Below are positions 41,799-51,090 of a DNA stretch of 64,000 nucleotides, piece after piece (within the stretch, counting starts at the first letter, position 1; every line of letters starts with the position of its first letter). The notes beneath the pieces were generated by a model, which searched no databases, was not told the DNA's origin, and saw nothing but the letters and a program-made list of their open reading frames with translations. The position numbers were made by a program, and so were the translations under genes. Source of the stretch: JBCBKL01 sp038521825. Lineage in GTDB: Bacteria; Pseudomonadota; Alphaproteobacteria; Rhodobacterales; Rhodobacteraceae. Location of the stretch: contig JBCBKL010000009.1 in assembly GCA_038521825.1 (NCBI GenBank), positions 62,001 through 126,000 on the forward strand. Reading direction: 5' to 3'.

Positions 41799-43673
41799 AT
41801 GACCCAATCCGACAATCCAGCCGACCCATTCAAAAAGGCGCTTGCCGAAGCGACCAAGGTCATGGCGGACGACCCCGAACTGAATGTCAGCTATTCGGTT
41901 GATCCAGCAGGTCTGAGCGGTGAGTCGATGCGCCTGCCTCAGGTGTCGCGCCGGATGACGCGCGACGAGGTGTTGCTTGCACGGGGGACGGCCGACGCGC
42001 TGGCGCTGCATCGCCGCTATCACAACGGCGAAACCCATGCCCGCTATGCCCCACCCGGTGACATGGCACGCGATCTTTACGAGGCGATGGAAACAGCTCG
42101 ATGCGAGGCCATGGGCGCCCGGGATATGCCCGGCACGGCTGGCAACATTGACGCCAAGATCGCCCATGAGTCGATGCGCAAGGGCTTCGATCAGTGCAAG
42201 CAGGCCAGCGATGTCCCGCTTGCGACCGCGGCCGGCTATCTCATTCGCCACCTTGCCACCGGGCGCGACCTGCCAGATGCGGCGCAGAATGCGATGGAGC
42301 TATGGCAGGGCTTTATTGAGGAACAGGCGGGCGGCACGCTCGAAGATCTGGATACGATCCTCGAAGACCAGACCGCCTTTGCCAAGTTCGCCCGGAAGGT
42401 CATCAGCGATTTGGGTTATGGCGACCAGTTGGGCGATGACCCCGACCAACTGGACGATGATCAGGAGGACGAGGCCGAACAAGGCGAAGAGGACAGCCAG
42501 GAGCCTGACAGCACCGGCCAGGATGACCAGGAACAGGACGATGCCGAAGCATCGCCCGAAAGCTCGCAGGAGGAACAGGACGATGCGAGCCAGGCCCAGG
42601 TCAGCATGGACGAGATGGCCGATCAGGAGATGGGTGACGAGGTGGACATGCCCGAGGGCGAGGCACCGCTCGAGCCCCCTGCTCCGCAGCCGATCTCCGA
42701 GGCGGATCCAGACTATCGCGTCTATCTCGAAACCCACGACGAAGAGATCTCGGCCGAGGATCTGGCCGAACCGGTCGAGCTTGAAAGGCTGCGCGCCTAT
42801 CTCGACCAGCAGCTTGAACCGCTCAAAGGGGCTGTGTCGCGCCTAGCCAACAAGTTGCAGCGCCGCTTGCAGGCGCAACAGAACCGGTCATGGGAATTCG
42901 ACCGCGAAGAGGGCATTCTCGATGCCGGCCGTTTGGCGCGCGTCGTGGCGAACCCCACCACCCCACTGTCATTCAAGGTCGAAAAAGACACCGAGTTTCG
43001 CGATACGGTCGTGACGCTACTCCTGGATAATTCCGGCTCGATGCGAGGGCGCCCAATCTCCATCGCCGCGATCTGCGCCGACGTTCTGGCCCGGACGCTG
43101 GAACGCTGTAATGTGAAGGTCGAGATCCTGGGCTTCACCACCCGTGCATGGAAAGGCGGTCTGGCCCGCGAGGCGTGGCTGAATGACGGCCGCCCCAGCC
43201 AGCCCGGACGCCTGAATGATTTACGCCACATCATCTACAAATCCGCAGATGCGCCATGGCGCCGAACCCGCCCCAATCTCGGGCTGATGATGAAAGAAGG
43301 TCTGCTGAAAGAAAACATTGATGGCGAAGCGCTGGAATGGGCGCATCGCCGCATGGCCCACCGACCCGAGGCACGCAAGATCCTGATGGTGATTTCGGAT
43401 GGTGCTCCGGTAGACGATTCAACACTGAGCGTGAACCCAGCAAACTACCTCGAAAAGCACCTTCGCGACGTCATCGCGATGGTCGAACGCAAGAAGCAAG
43501 TCGAGTTGCTGGCCATAGGTATCGGGCATGACGTGACGCGGTACTATGATCGGGCGGTGACTATCACCGATGTCGAGCAGCTGGCCGGGGCGATGACCGA
43601 ACAGTTGGCAGCCCTTTTTGACAGCGATCCGCGCGCGCGGGCCCGGGTGATGGGGATCAAAAAAGCCAGCTGA
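41799..43673 (+). CDS. cobT: Aerobic cobaltochelatase subunit CobT
   Basis: This 624-residue protein partners CobS. The N-terminal helical domain is followed by a very acidic stretch (about residues 210-300, rich in Asp, Glu and Gln) and then a von Willebrand A domain starting near residue 405 with LLLDNSGSMRG, the metal-ion-dependent adhesion site. Further site residues lie in GFTTRAW and VISDGAPVDD. The design matches known CobT proteins. It is separated from cobS by two small secreted-protein genes. Confidence 0.94.
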   Translation: MTQSDNPADPFKKALAEATKVMADDPELNVSYSVDPAGLSGESMRLPQVSRRMTRDEVLLARGTADALALHRRYHNGETHARYAPPGDMARDLYEAMETARCEAMGARDMPGTAGNIDAKIAHESMRKGFDQCKQASDVPLATAAGYLIRHLATGRDLPDAAQNAMELWQGFIEEQAGGTLEDLDTILEDQTAFAKFARKVISDLGYGDQLGDDPDQLDDDQEDEAEQGEEDSQEPDSTGQDDQEQDDAEASPESSQEEQDDASQAQVSMDEMADQEMGDEVDMPEGEAPLEPPAPQPISEADPDYRVYLETHDEEISAEDLAEPVELERLRAYLDQQLEPLKGAVSRLANKLQRRLQAQQNRSWEFDREEGILDAGRLARVVANPTTPLSFKVEKDTEFRDTVVTLLLDNSGSMRGRPISIAAICADVLARTLERCNVKVEILGFTTRAWKGGLAREAWLNDGRPSQPGRLNDLRHIIYKSADAPWRRTRPNLGLMMKEGLLKENIDGEALEWAHRRMAHRPEARKILMVISDGAPVDDSTLSVNPANYLEKHLRDVIAMVERKKQVELLAIGIGHDVTRYYDRAVTITDVEQLAGAMTEQLAALFDSDPRARARVMGIKKAS

Positions 43674-43723
43674 GCTCATGCGCCTTCGGAGCAAGTATTT
43701 TTGGAGAAATGAAGGGGAGAGCG

Positions 43724-45514
43724 GTGTTCCAGACATTTGAAGTCACGGCCCGGCCGGAACAGGGCCCTCCCCGCCTTGCGGCGTTGCGTAAAGAGATGAA
43801 GGCGGAGGGGCTGGCCGGCTTTCTTGTGCCACGCGCGGATGCCCATCAGGGGGAAAATGTGGCGGCCCGGGACGAGCGGTTGGCTTGGCTTACCGGCTTT
43901 ACCGGAACCGCCGGTTTCTGCGCGGCGCTCGAAGGTGTCGCCGGCGTTTTTATCGATGGCCGGTACAGAACGCAGGTGAAGGCTCAGGTGGCTGACGATT
44001 TCTCACCCGTACCCTGGCCAGAGGTCAAGTTGGCGGATTGGCTGAAAGAAAAGCTACCGGATGGCGCTGAGGTCGGATTTGATCCGTGGCTGCACACTGT
44101 TGAACAGGTTGAGGCTCTCTCTAAGGGGCTTAAGGGAAGCGGCATTGCCTTGCGGCGGAGCGAGAACCTTGTCGACCGCATCTGGAGCGATCAACCAGGC
44201 CCGGCCATGGAACCCGCGCGCCCGCATCCGATCACCTTCGCGGGCGAAAGCGCCGCGGACAAGCGGGCACGGCTGGCCAAAACACTGGCAGATGCAGGCG
44301 AGGCATCAGCCGTCATCACGATGCCGGACAGCATCTGCTGGCTGCTGAATATCCGCGGATCCGACATTCCCCGAAATCCGGTTGTGCTGGCTTTTGCGGT
44401 TCTTCATGCGAACGGGCGCGTTGACCTTTTTGTATACAGGGAAAAGGTCGTCCAACTCGCCGATCATCTGGGCCCCGAGGTGGAGCTTCACGATCCATCA
44501 GAGTTTCTTGGTTTTGTCGCGAACCTTGATGGCCCGGTTCGCCTTGATCGCAAGACCGTTGCCCAGATCGTTGCGGATGAGGTTGGTGATCGGGTCAGTT
44601 GGGGCGACGATCCCTGCGCCCTGCCCAAGGCGTGCAAGAACCCGGCCGAAATCGAAGGCAGCGCGGAGGCGCATTTGCGCGACGGGGCAGCTGTGGTGGA
44701 GCTGCTGGCGTGGCTCGACGCGCAGCCGGCGGGCAACCTAACCGAAACCAAAGTGGTCACGCGGCTGGAGGAGATGCGGCGCCGCGACAATGCACTGCAG
44801 GATATTTCATTCGAGACCATCGCCGGCACCGGCCCCAACGGCGCGATCATGCACTACCGCGTGACCGAAGAGACCGACACACGGCTCGAAGCGGGGCATC
44901 TGCTTGTCCTCGACAGTGGCGGCCAATATCTTGATGGCACCACCGACATCACGAGGACTATCGCCATTGGCGAACCAACCGAGGAGGCACAGGCGGCCTT
45001 TACTCGCGTATTGGCTGGCATGATTGGCATGTCGCGCCTGCGCTGGCCAAAGGGCCTTGCCGGACGGGATATCGAAGCCATTGGCCGTGCGCCGCTCTGG
45101 TATGCCCACCAGGATTTCGACCATGGGCTCGGTCATGGTGTGGGTGCTTATCTCAACGTCCATGAGGGTCCGCAACGGCTGAGCCGTTTGTCGACCGTGC
45201 CGCTGGAGCCAGGCATGATCCTGTCCAACGAACCCGGCTATTACCGCGAGGGTGCCTTTGGCATCCGGATCGAAAACCTTGTGGTTGCACAACGGGCCGA
45301 CGCACCCCCGGATGGCGATACGCATCGCGAGATGCTGTGCTGGCGAACGCTGACCTTTGCGCCGATCGACCGCCGCCTGATACGGGCCGACTTGCTGGAT
45401 GCGCCGACGCGGAACTGGCTTGATGATTACCATCGTGAAACCATGAACAAGATCGGGCGGCGCGTTTCGGAAGGTGCGCGCGATTGGCTTGAAAAAGCAA
45501 CCCAACCCCTCTGA
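43724..45514 (+). CDS. Xaa-Pro aminopeptidase (M24B)
   Basis: This 596-residue metallopeptidase removes N-terminal residues preceding proline. Two creatinase-like N-terminal domains (GFLVPRADAHQGENVAARDERLAWLTGFTG, given as the region of residues about 32-60) precede the pita-bread catalytic domain, where LVLDSGGQYLDGTTDITRT holds two metal Asp residues, HDFDHGLGHGVG-type sequence (QDFDHGLGHGVGAYLNVHEGP region) the His, and NEPGYYREGAFGIRIEN the Glu ligands. I chose the GTG at 43724, which follows GGGGAG at good spacing, over an ATG at 43709 that sits too close to GGAG. Confidence 0.92.
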   Translation: MFQTFEVTARPEQGPPRLAALRKEMKAEGLAGFLVPRADAHQGENVAARDERLAWLTGFTGTAGFCAALEGVAGVFIDGRYRTQVKAQVADDFSPVPWPEVKLADWLKEKLPDGAEVGFDPWLHTVEQVEALSKGLKGSGIALRRSENLVDRIWSDQPGPAMEPARPHPITFAGESAADKRARLAKTLADAGEASAVITMPDSICWLLNIRGSDIPRNPVVLAFAVLHANGRVDLFVYREKVVQLADHLGPEVELHDPSEFLGFVANLDGPVRLDRKTVAQIVADEVGDRVSWGDDPCALPKACKNPAEIEGSAEAHLRDGAAVVELLAWLDAQPAGNLTETKVVTRLEEMRRRDNALQDISFETIAGTGPNGAIMHYRVTEETDTRLEAGHLLVLDSGGQYLDGTTDITRTIAIGEPTEEAQAAFTRVLAGMIGMSRLRWPKGLAGRDIEAIGRAPLWYAHQDFDHGLGHGVGAYLNVHEGPQRLSRLSTVPLEPGMILSNEPGYYREGAFGIRIENLVVAQRADAPPDGDTHREMLCWRTLTFAPIDRRLIRADLLDAPTRNWLDDYHRETMNKIGRRVSEGARDWLEKATQPL

Positions 45515-45586
45515 GGCTGGCCGCGCATTTGCAGACCTGTTACAGAAGGGCTTGATCACCGCGCAGGTGAAATTGGGGGATGCATC

Positions 45587-45931
45587 ATGGCCAGTCATAT
45601 CAAGATACACAAAGCACCTGGCACGTGGACGGTGCGTGCTGGCGGTGCAGTCCTTGGTGAAAGCACTGCTGCACTCGAGCTTGTTGAGGGTGACTATCCC
45701 CCGGTCATCTATTTTCCGCGTGCAGACATCGCGATGGCGTTCCTCGACCGGACAGACAAGACAACGCATTGCCCTCACAAAGGCGACGCCAGTTACTTCT
45801 CTGTGGTGACCAAATCCCAGACGCTCAGCAACGCGGTTTGGACGTATGAGGATCCTAAGGAAGACGTGGCGCGTATCAAGGACCACCTGGCTTTCTATAC
45901 AAACGATGGGATCACAGTCGAACAGATCTGA
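45587..45931 (+). CDS. DUF427 domain-containing protein
   Basis: This 114-residue protein matches DUF427: HIKIHKAPGTWTVRAGGAVLGES, YPPVIYFPRADI, the CPHKGDASYFSV motif and WTYEDPKEDVARIKDHLAFY. The fold is a small beta-barrel; the function of bacterial single-domain forms is unknown. It lies about 70 bp after the aminopeptidase gene and ends before a T-rich terminator. Confidence 0.88.
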   Translation: MASHIKIHKAPGTWTVRAGGAVLGESTAALELVEGDYPPVIYFPRADIAMAFLDRTDKTTHCPHKGDASYFSVVTKSQTLSNAVWTYEDPKEDVARIKDHLAFYTNDGITVEQI

Positions 45932-45941
45932 TCCCGGACTG

Positions 45942-45989
45942 CGCAACACGGCCGGATTCTGATTGCGCGCCGTCGTTGTGCGTTTTTTT
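45942..45989 (+). terminator. Probable intrinsic terminator after the DUF427 gene
   Basis: CGC-AAC-ACGGC (45942-45952) pairs with GCCGT-c-GTT-gt-GCG (45969-45982), giving 11 base pairs with two small bulges on the 3' arm, and is followed directly by seven T residues (45983-45989). Confidence 0.55.
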
Positions 45990-46094
45990 GCCCCGCTCGT
46001 TTGGATCATATCTGCAGAGCGTAACCGCATCAAACTTATCAGAAATGACGCATATACTCGCGATTCTTAGCGTCCGTTTTCCAGCATCGGATTC

Positions 46095-46517
46095 ATGCAG
46101 GAATTCCAGAATATTGATTTGAAACCACTCTCGTCTGGGACGGTGGCTTTCCCGCTGCGCGTGTTCGGCTGGCATATCTGGGAATGCTATGCGGGGCGGT
46201 TGCCCTGTTGCCGCAACGACTGTGCGGTAGAGCGCGTGCTCTTTTGCAGATACTGCGGGCACAACGTTTTGCGCGACCTGCTCACGTTGCTGGACCGGAT
46301 CGATAAGGATCCCGACTATTGCGAGGGCATGGATGAATTCGACGACATGCGAGATGTCGAAGAAACCGCTTTAACCGGGCCCGAAATCAGGCAACTGACC
46401 CTGTTGATCCAAGGACACTACGCCCGCCGGGCACAGCCGGTCAAATCCGCCATCTGGCGACGGGAGATCTGGCCCTTGATAGGCCTGCGAATACCAGTTG
46501 GTCTTTGCCGGAATTGA
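46095..46517 (+). CDS. Hypothetical Cys-rich protein
   Basis: This 140-residue frame has no family I recognise. It contains a tight cysteine set, CCRNDCAVERVLFCRYCGH (about residues 36-54), that could bind zinc or an iron-sulfur cluster, followed by an acidic helix (DRIDKDPDYCEGMDEFDDM) and a basic C terminus. The ATG at 46095 has no strong ribosome binding site. Codon composition resembles neighbours moderately, so I consider it a probable but unproven gene. Confidence 0.45.
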   Translation: MQEFQNIDLKPLSSGTVAFPLRVFGWHIWECYAGRLPCCRNDCAVERVLFCRYCGHNVLRDLLTLLDRIDKDPDYCEGMDEFDDMRDVEETALTGPEIRQLTLLIQGHYARRAQPVKSAIWRREIWPLIGLRIPVGLCRN

Positions 46518-46657
46518 GGGTCTGCGCATCATGGTCTCACGTACGGTCAACGGCGCACTGGATTTTCTGGGGCTCGCTCACAGCAGCCTTGCAGAGCAGA
46601 TCCAGCGCCTGCCTTTCCGCGGCGACTTCTCCTAGGGGTGCCGCGCTGTCCGTATGA

Positions 46658-48343
46658 CTAGCTGTGCTCTTCCGCGGCCGTCGCGGCGAGCGCGCGGTTA
46701 TAGGCTTTGAGCGCGTCAACATGGAACACCGCACCCAGCAGTTCAGGCGGGCTTTCTGGCCTGAGGCGAACGACCGGAATGAAGCGGGCTGAGGCTTGGT
46801 CAAAGATGGGCATTGCAGCTTCGAGCGTCGCATTGGCGTCGACATAGATGCCGTCGTCAATCATCTTCCAACAGTCCTCTTCGCTGGCAGCCCTTCGGTT
46901 ATCGGGGCTGCGCATGATCTGTGCCACGCGGAACATCGCCAGCAGATAAGCCTGCGGACCGGCGGCAAGATGGATGCTGCGCCGTTCAAGCTGGGTCAGG
47001 AAGAAGGAGCGGTCGACCAGCCGCGAAGCCAGCGCCGTCGACATGGAAACCGACACCATGACGGCAAGGCCCGTCTGCCAGTCCCCCGTCAGTTCGAACA
47101 CGATCAGTGTGGTTGAGATTGGCGCCCCAAGCACCGCTGCTGCGACAGCCCCCATCCCGGCAAGGGCATAAAGCGTGACGGACCCAGAGACTTCGGGCAG
47201 CACGCTCGTGGCGATCAGCCCAAAAGCCAACCCGGTCAGCGCGCCGATCATGAGCGAAGGGGAAAAAACGCCGCCACCCATGCGCCCCGCTAGCGTGATG
47301 GCAACGGCAACCGTCTTGATCACCGCAAAGACGATGACGTTGTAAAGTACCATGTCACCCGAAAGGGCCAGCAGTGTGGTCTCGTATCCGACGCCGATAA
47401 TGTGGGGGTAATAGATCGCCAGCCCACCCAATAGTGCCCCCGCTATGCCCGGTCTGATCCAGCGTGGCAGGCCAAGACGACCTTGGACTGCATTCCCAAC
47501 GTCTTCTGCCCAAAAGATCGACCGCATCAAAATGACGGCGACGATACCGCAGATGAGACCCAGCATGAGAAAGGCTGGCAGTTCCACGTAGAATTCCAGT
47601 GGACTTGGCATGCTGAGGGAGAATTCGGTCATCCCTCCGAATTCCAGCCGGTTGATCACCGTTCCCGCCACGCTCGCAATCACGATAGGGGCAAAAGCGT
47701 GAACAGCAAAGTGGCGCAGGACCACCTCAAGCGCAAAAAGGGCACCGGCAATGGGTGCATTAAAGCTCGCGCTGACGGCGGCCGCGACAGCACAGCCCAA
47801 AAGGTCGCGGCCCGTGATCCCGTCCGCCTTGATCCATCGGCTGACCCAGGTCGAGATGACGGCAGCCATATGGACGACCGGCCCCTCGCGACCAGAGGAA
47901 CCGCCCGATGACAGGGTGATGAAGGACGCCACTGCCGAGGCGACCCCGGCGGTCGACTCCACTCGCCCATCCTTCATCGCCGCCCCTTCGATCACATCGG
48001 CAACGCTGCGCGCGCGCCCGTCAGGCGTAAAGAGATGCAGGATGACCCCAACGATGAGCCCGCCGCAAATCGGGATGATCAGGATCAGGTACCACGGCAA
48101 GGATGACGCAAAACTGTGCAGATACTGCACATCGTCGGTGCCATAGAGAAAGGCCTGCAGCCCCTCGATGCCCTTGCGGAAAAAGAGCGCTGCAAAACCG
48201 GCGCCGATCCCGATGGCCAGCGAGATGAACCAGAACTGAACCTGACTAGGGCCGCGATGCCGGAGGATGTGAAGACCGTCCTTGCAGACGCTGACTGCAT
48301 GGTCGAGTTGCTTTTCCAGTACTGAACGCGCCGGGTTTGTCAT
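46658..48343 (-). CDS. CLC-family chloride channel/transporter with C-terminal CBS region
   Basis: This 561-residue membrane protein has the CLC landmarks GREGP (residues 151-155, with the gating Glu153), FNAPIAG near 194, and GGGVFSPSLMIGA near 365. The usual GSGIP motif in the earlier helix is replaced by ARSVADV (near 111-117). At the position of the E. coli proton glutamate (E203) the residue is Val207 (ALEVV), as in channel-type members. The last 110 residues form a CBS-like cytoplasmic region (DDGIYVDANATLEAAMPIF). It is likely an anion channel or atypical antiporter involved in halide balance or pH homeostasis. Confidence 0.9.
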   Translation of the reverse strand: MTNPARSVLEKQLDHAVSVCKDGLHILRHRGPSQVQFWFISLAIGIGAGFAALFFRKGIEGLQAFLYGTDDVQYLHSFASSLPWYLILIIPICGGLIVGVILHLFTPDGRARSVADVIEGAAMKDGRVESTAGVASAVASFITLSSGGSSGREGPVVHMAAVISTWVSRWIKADGITGRDLLGCAVAAAVSASFNAPIAGALFALEVVLRHFAVHAFAPIVIASVAGTVINRLEFGGMTEFSLSMPSPLEFYVELPAFLMLGLICGIVAVILMRSIFWAEDVGNAVQGRLGLPRWIRPGIAGALLGGLAIYYPHIIGVGYETTLLALSGDMVLYNVIVFAVIKTVAVAITLAGRMGGGVFSPSLMIGALTGLAFGLIATSVLPEVSGSVTLYALAGMGAVAAAVLGAPISTTLIVFELTGDWQTGLAVMVSVSMSTALASRLVDRSFFLTQLERRSIHLAAGPQAYLLAMFRVAQIMRSPDNRRAASEEDCWKMIDDGIYVDANATLEAAMPIFDQASARFIPVVRLRPESPPELLGAVFHVDALKAYNRALAATAAEEHS

Positions 48344-48437
48344 CGGACCACCGGTCTATACCCCTCACCTTCATCTCTAGGCCAAGGCCGCCGGTCATGA
48401 AAGCCTGTTCGAATTCAAGAGGCTGCGGTGAATTGTT

Positions 48438-50087
48438 TCAGCCACCCAAAAGGGCGCGGGCAGCGCCCCGTGCCTCGTCGGTGATCGTGTCGCCAGACAG
48501 CATGCGCGCGATTTCGTCGATGCGCGCTGGCTGTTCAAGCGCCACGACATTGGATGTAGTCATCCCGTCAGCCACCTGCTTTTCGACCCGCCAGTGATGC
48601 GCACCCAGTGCTGCGACTTGTGGAGAGTGGGTAACAACCAGGATCTGCCCACCCACGGCCAGCGCCGCCAGCCGCCGCCCGACCGCATCTGCGGTCGCTC
48701 CACCAACGCCGCGGTCGATTTCGTCAAAGATCATTGTCAGACCGGACTGTCCCTGTGTCAGACAAACCTTTAGCGCCAGCAGAAAGCGGCTGAGTTCCCC
48801 GCCCGAAGCGATCTTGTTTAGCGGTCCAGCGGGGGCGCCCGGGTTTGTCGCAACGGTGAAGGCGACCGCATCATGACCGTCCGGCCCCGGCTGCTCATCG
48901 GTGATCTGGGTTTCAAACACCGCCCGTTCCATCTTGAGAGGACCCAGTTCTTTCATCACCGCGACATCGAGCCTCTTCGCGGCCGACTTACGCGCGTCGG
49001 ACAGCACCGCAGAGGCTTGAGCGTATGCTTCTTCGGCCTCCGTCACGGCGGCTCGCAAAGTCGCAAGATCGGCACTACCTGCGTCAAGCGCTTCAAGCTT
49101 GCCACGAAGGGTTCCTGCGAAATCAGACAATTCATCGGCGGCGACCCCGTGCTTGCGCGCCAAGGCCCGAATGGCAAACAAACGTTCCTCTGCCTCTTCA
49201 AGTTCCGTCGGGTTGAATGACAAAGCCTCCAGCGCGTCCGTCAGGCCCGCAATCGCCTCGTCAAGTTCAACCATAGACCGGTTCAATGCGGCCATCGGGG
49301 CATCGAGCTGACCCTCGGCCTTGTCGACAACCCCGTCGAGCCAGCGCAGGGCATTGGCCATCGCGCTTTCTGCGCCTTCGGCGCTCAGGGCCTGATGCGC
49401 CTGGGCAATGTCGTCCCGGATCCGCTCGGCGGCTTGCATGAGACGACGCTTGCTGTCGAGTTCGGCCTCTTCCCCCGCTTGCGGGTCGAGGTGATCAAGC
49501 TCTTCCACCGCGTGACGCAAGTAATCCTCTTCCTCACGGATCGCCCGCAATTGCGTTTCTGCGGCCTCGGATACCTTGCGTGCAGCGCCGACCTGACGCC
49601 ATGCCTTCTGGACCCTTTCCCGCTGCGGACCAAGGCCAGCAAAGTCGTCTAGGATCAGCCGGTGCCCACGGGGGTTGAGCAAACCACGGTCATCATGCTG
49701 ACCATGCAGTTCGATGAGCGTGTCGGACAGCGCCCGCAGCACCTCGCCTGAACATCGCTTGTCATTAACCCAAGCGGTTTTGCGCCCGTCAGCCGTGTTG
49801 ATCCGGCGCAGGATCAGTTCGTCATCCGTGGGCAGACCGGCCTCGTCGAGGATCGCGTTTGCGGGGTGATCGTGCGGCAGCTCAAACCAGGCCGTCACCT
49901 CACCCTGCGATGCCCCTTGCCGCACCAGATCCGCCCTGCCTCGCCAACCCAGAACAAAGCCAAGGGCATCAAGCAGGATGGATTTACCCGCCCCCGTCTC
50001 CCCGGTCAGCACGTTCAATCCCGGTTGAAAGGCAAGCTCCAGCCGATCGATGATCAGCATGTCGGATATCTCAAGACCACGCAGCAT
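48438..50087 (-). CDS. recN: DNA repair protein RecN
   Basis: This 549-residue SMC-like ATPase acts in double-strand break repair. Walker A GETGAGKSILLDAL is near residue 29, coiled-coil arms fill about 150-370, and the head closes with SGGELSRFLLALK and MIFDEIDRGVGG (Walker B). LHGQHDDRGLLNP near 130 is also characteristic. It is the last gene of the ftsZ-lpxC-bamD-recN run, 35 bp after bamD, an order seen in many alphaproteobacteria. Confidence 0.95.
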   Translation of the reverse strand: MLRGLEISDMLIIDRLELAFQPGLNVLTGETGAGKSILLDALGFVLGWRGRADLVRQGASQGEVTAWFELPHDHPANAILDEAGLPTDDELILRRINTADGRKTAWVNDKRCSGEVLRALSDTLIELHGQHDDRGLLNPRGHRLILDDFAGLGPQRERVQKAWRQVGAARKVSEAAETQLRAIREEEDYLRHAVEELDHLDPQAGEEAELDSKRRLMQAAERIRDDIAQAHQALSAEGAESAMANALRWLDGVVDKAEGQLDAPMAALNRSMVELDEAIAGLTDALEALSFNPTELEEAEERLFAIRALARKHGVAADELSDFAGTLRGKLEALDAGSADLATLRAAVTEAEEAYAQASAVLSDARKSAAKRLDVAVMKELGPLKMERAVFETQITDEQPGPDGHDAVAFTVATNPGAPAGPLNKIASGGELSRFLLALKVCLTQGQSGLTMIFDEIDRGVGGATADAVGRRLAALAVGGQILVVTHSPQVAALGAHHWRVEKQVADGMTTSNVVALEQPARIDEIARMLSGDTITDEARGAARALLGG

Positions 50088-50122
50088 GTCAGACCATCAC
50101 GCCCACGCCATCGGACAAGGGA

Positions 50123-50989
50123 TCAGAGCCAACGTCCCTGGATCATCTGGCGATAAACCTGACGCAGCCAACCGTCGCCCGCCGCCTCCAGTTCCAGACC
50201 ACGGCCCGTGAGCAGCTTGTAGCTGTCGTCGTACCAATCAGTCGATTGGTAATTAAAGCCCAGGATAGCGCCCGCTGTTTGCGCTTCATCGGTCAGGCCC
50301 AGTGAGAGGTATGCCTCGACAAGACGATGCAACGCTTCGGGCGTATGCGACGTCGTCTGGAAATCCTCGACGACAACCCGGAAGCGATTGATCGAGGCCG
50401 CATAGTTCTTGCGCTTCAGGTAGTAGCGTCCAATCTCCATCTCTTTCGCGGCCAGATGGTCAAAGGCCAGATCGAATTTCAGGATCGAGGATTTGGCGTA
50501 TTCGCTATCCGGGTAGCGTTCGATCACATCGCGCAATGACTGCAAAGCTTGAAAGGTCAGGCCCTGGTCCCGGCCCACTTCATCAATCTGATCATAATAG
50601 CTCAGCGCCAGCAGGTACTGCGCGTAAGCCGCATCATCGTCATCGGGATAGAAATCGATGAAACGCTGCGCGGCCGAGCGGCTGTTGATATAGTCGCGGT
50701 CGCGGTGATGCGAGAAGGCCTGCATGATCAGCGCCCGTTTAGCCCATTCCGAATAAGGGTATAGCCGTTCGATTTCCGAGAAGTAGAACGCCGCTTCACC
50801 CGGGTCATTATCCTCGAGTTCGTACTCGCCACGTTCAAATATCTGTTCGGCGGTAAAACTCTCGAGCGGAATTTCCTGTGCGTTCAGAAATCCACCGGTC
50901 CGGGGCCGCCCATTGCCGTTGCATGCTGCAAGCGACGCCACGATAAGACACATCCCGACAACATGCAGGGTTCGTCGTGCGCCTGTCAT
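50123..50989 (-). CDS. bamD: Outer-membrane assembly lipoprotein BamD
   Basis: This 288-residue lipoprotein belongs to the BAM complex that folds outer-membrane beta-barrels. The signal ends in a lipobox (VASLAAC, Cys near residue 23). TPR-like repeats follow, with the family segments ERGEYELEDNDPGEAAFYFSEIERLYPYSEWA and RFIDFYPDDDDAAYAQYLLALSYYDQID (regions about 50-80 and 105-135). It lies between lpxC and recN on the same strand, consistent with an envelope operon. Confidence 0.93.
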   Translation of the reverse strand: MTGARRTLHVVGMCLIVASLAACNGNGRPRTGGFLNAQEIPLESFTAEQIFERGEYELEDNDPGEAAFYFSEIERLYPYSEWAKRALIMQAFSHHRDRDYINSRSAAQRFIDFYPDDDDAAYAQYLLALSYYDQIDEVGRDQGLTFQALQSLRDVIERYPDSEYAKSSILKFDLAFDHLAAKEMEIGRYYLKRKNYAASINRFRVVVEDFQTTSHTPEALHRLVEAYLSLGLTDEAQTAGAILGFNYQSTDWYDDSYKLLTGRGLELEAAGDGWLRQVYRQMIQGRWL

Positions 50990-51090
50990 ACCGTGCAGTC
51001 CTCGATATCCTTCATGCCCCTAACCGGGCGTTTCCCTGTCTCTAGCACATTAATTTCGGGGGCAAAACGCCGATTTGCGGTTGGCCGTTC

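Noticed and set aside
46530..46634. 34-codon + strand frame between the Cys-rich gene and the CLC gene
   Set aside because: It is too short, has no ribosome binding site and has no recognisable relatives.
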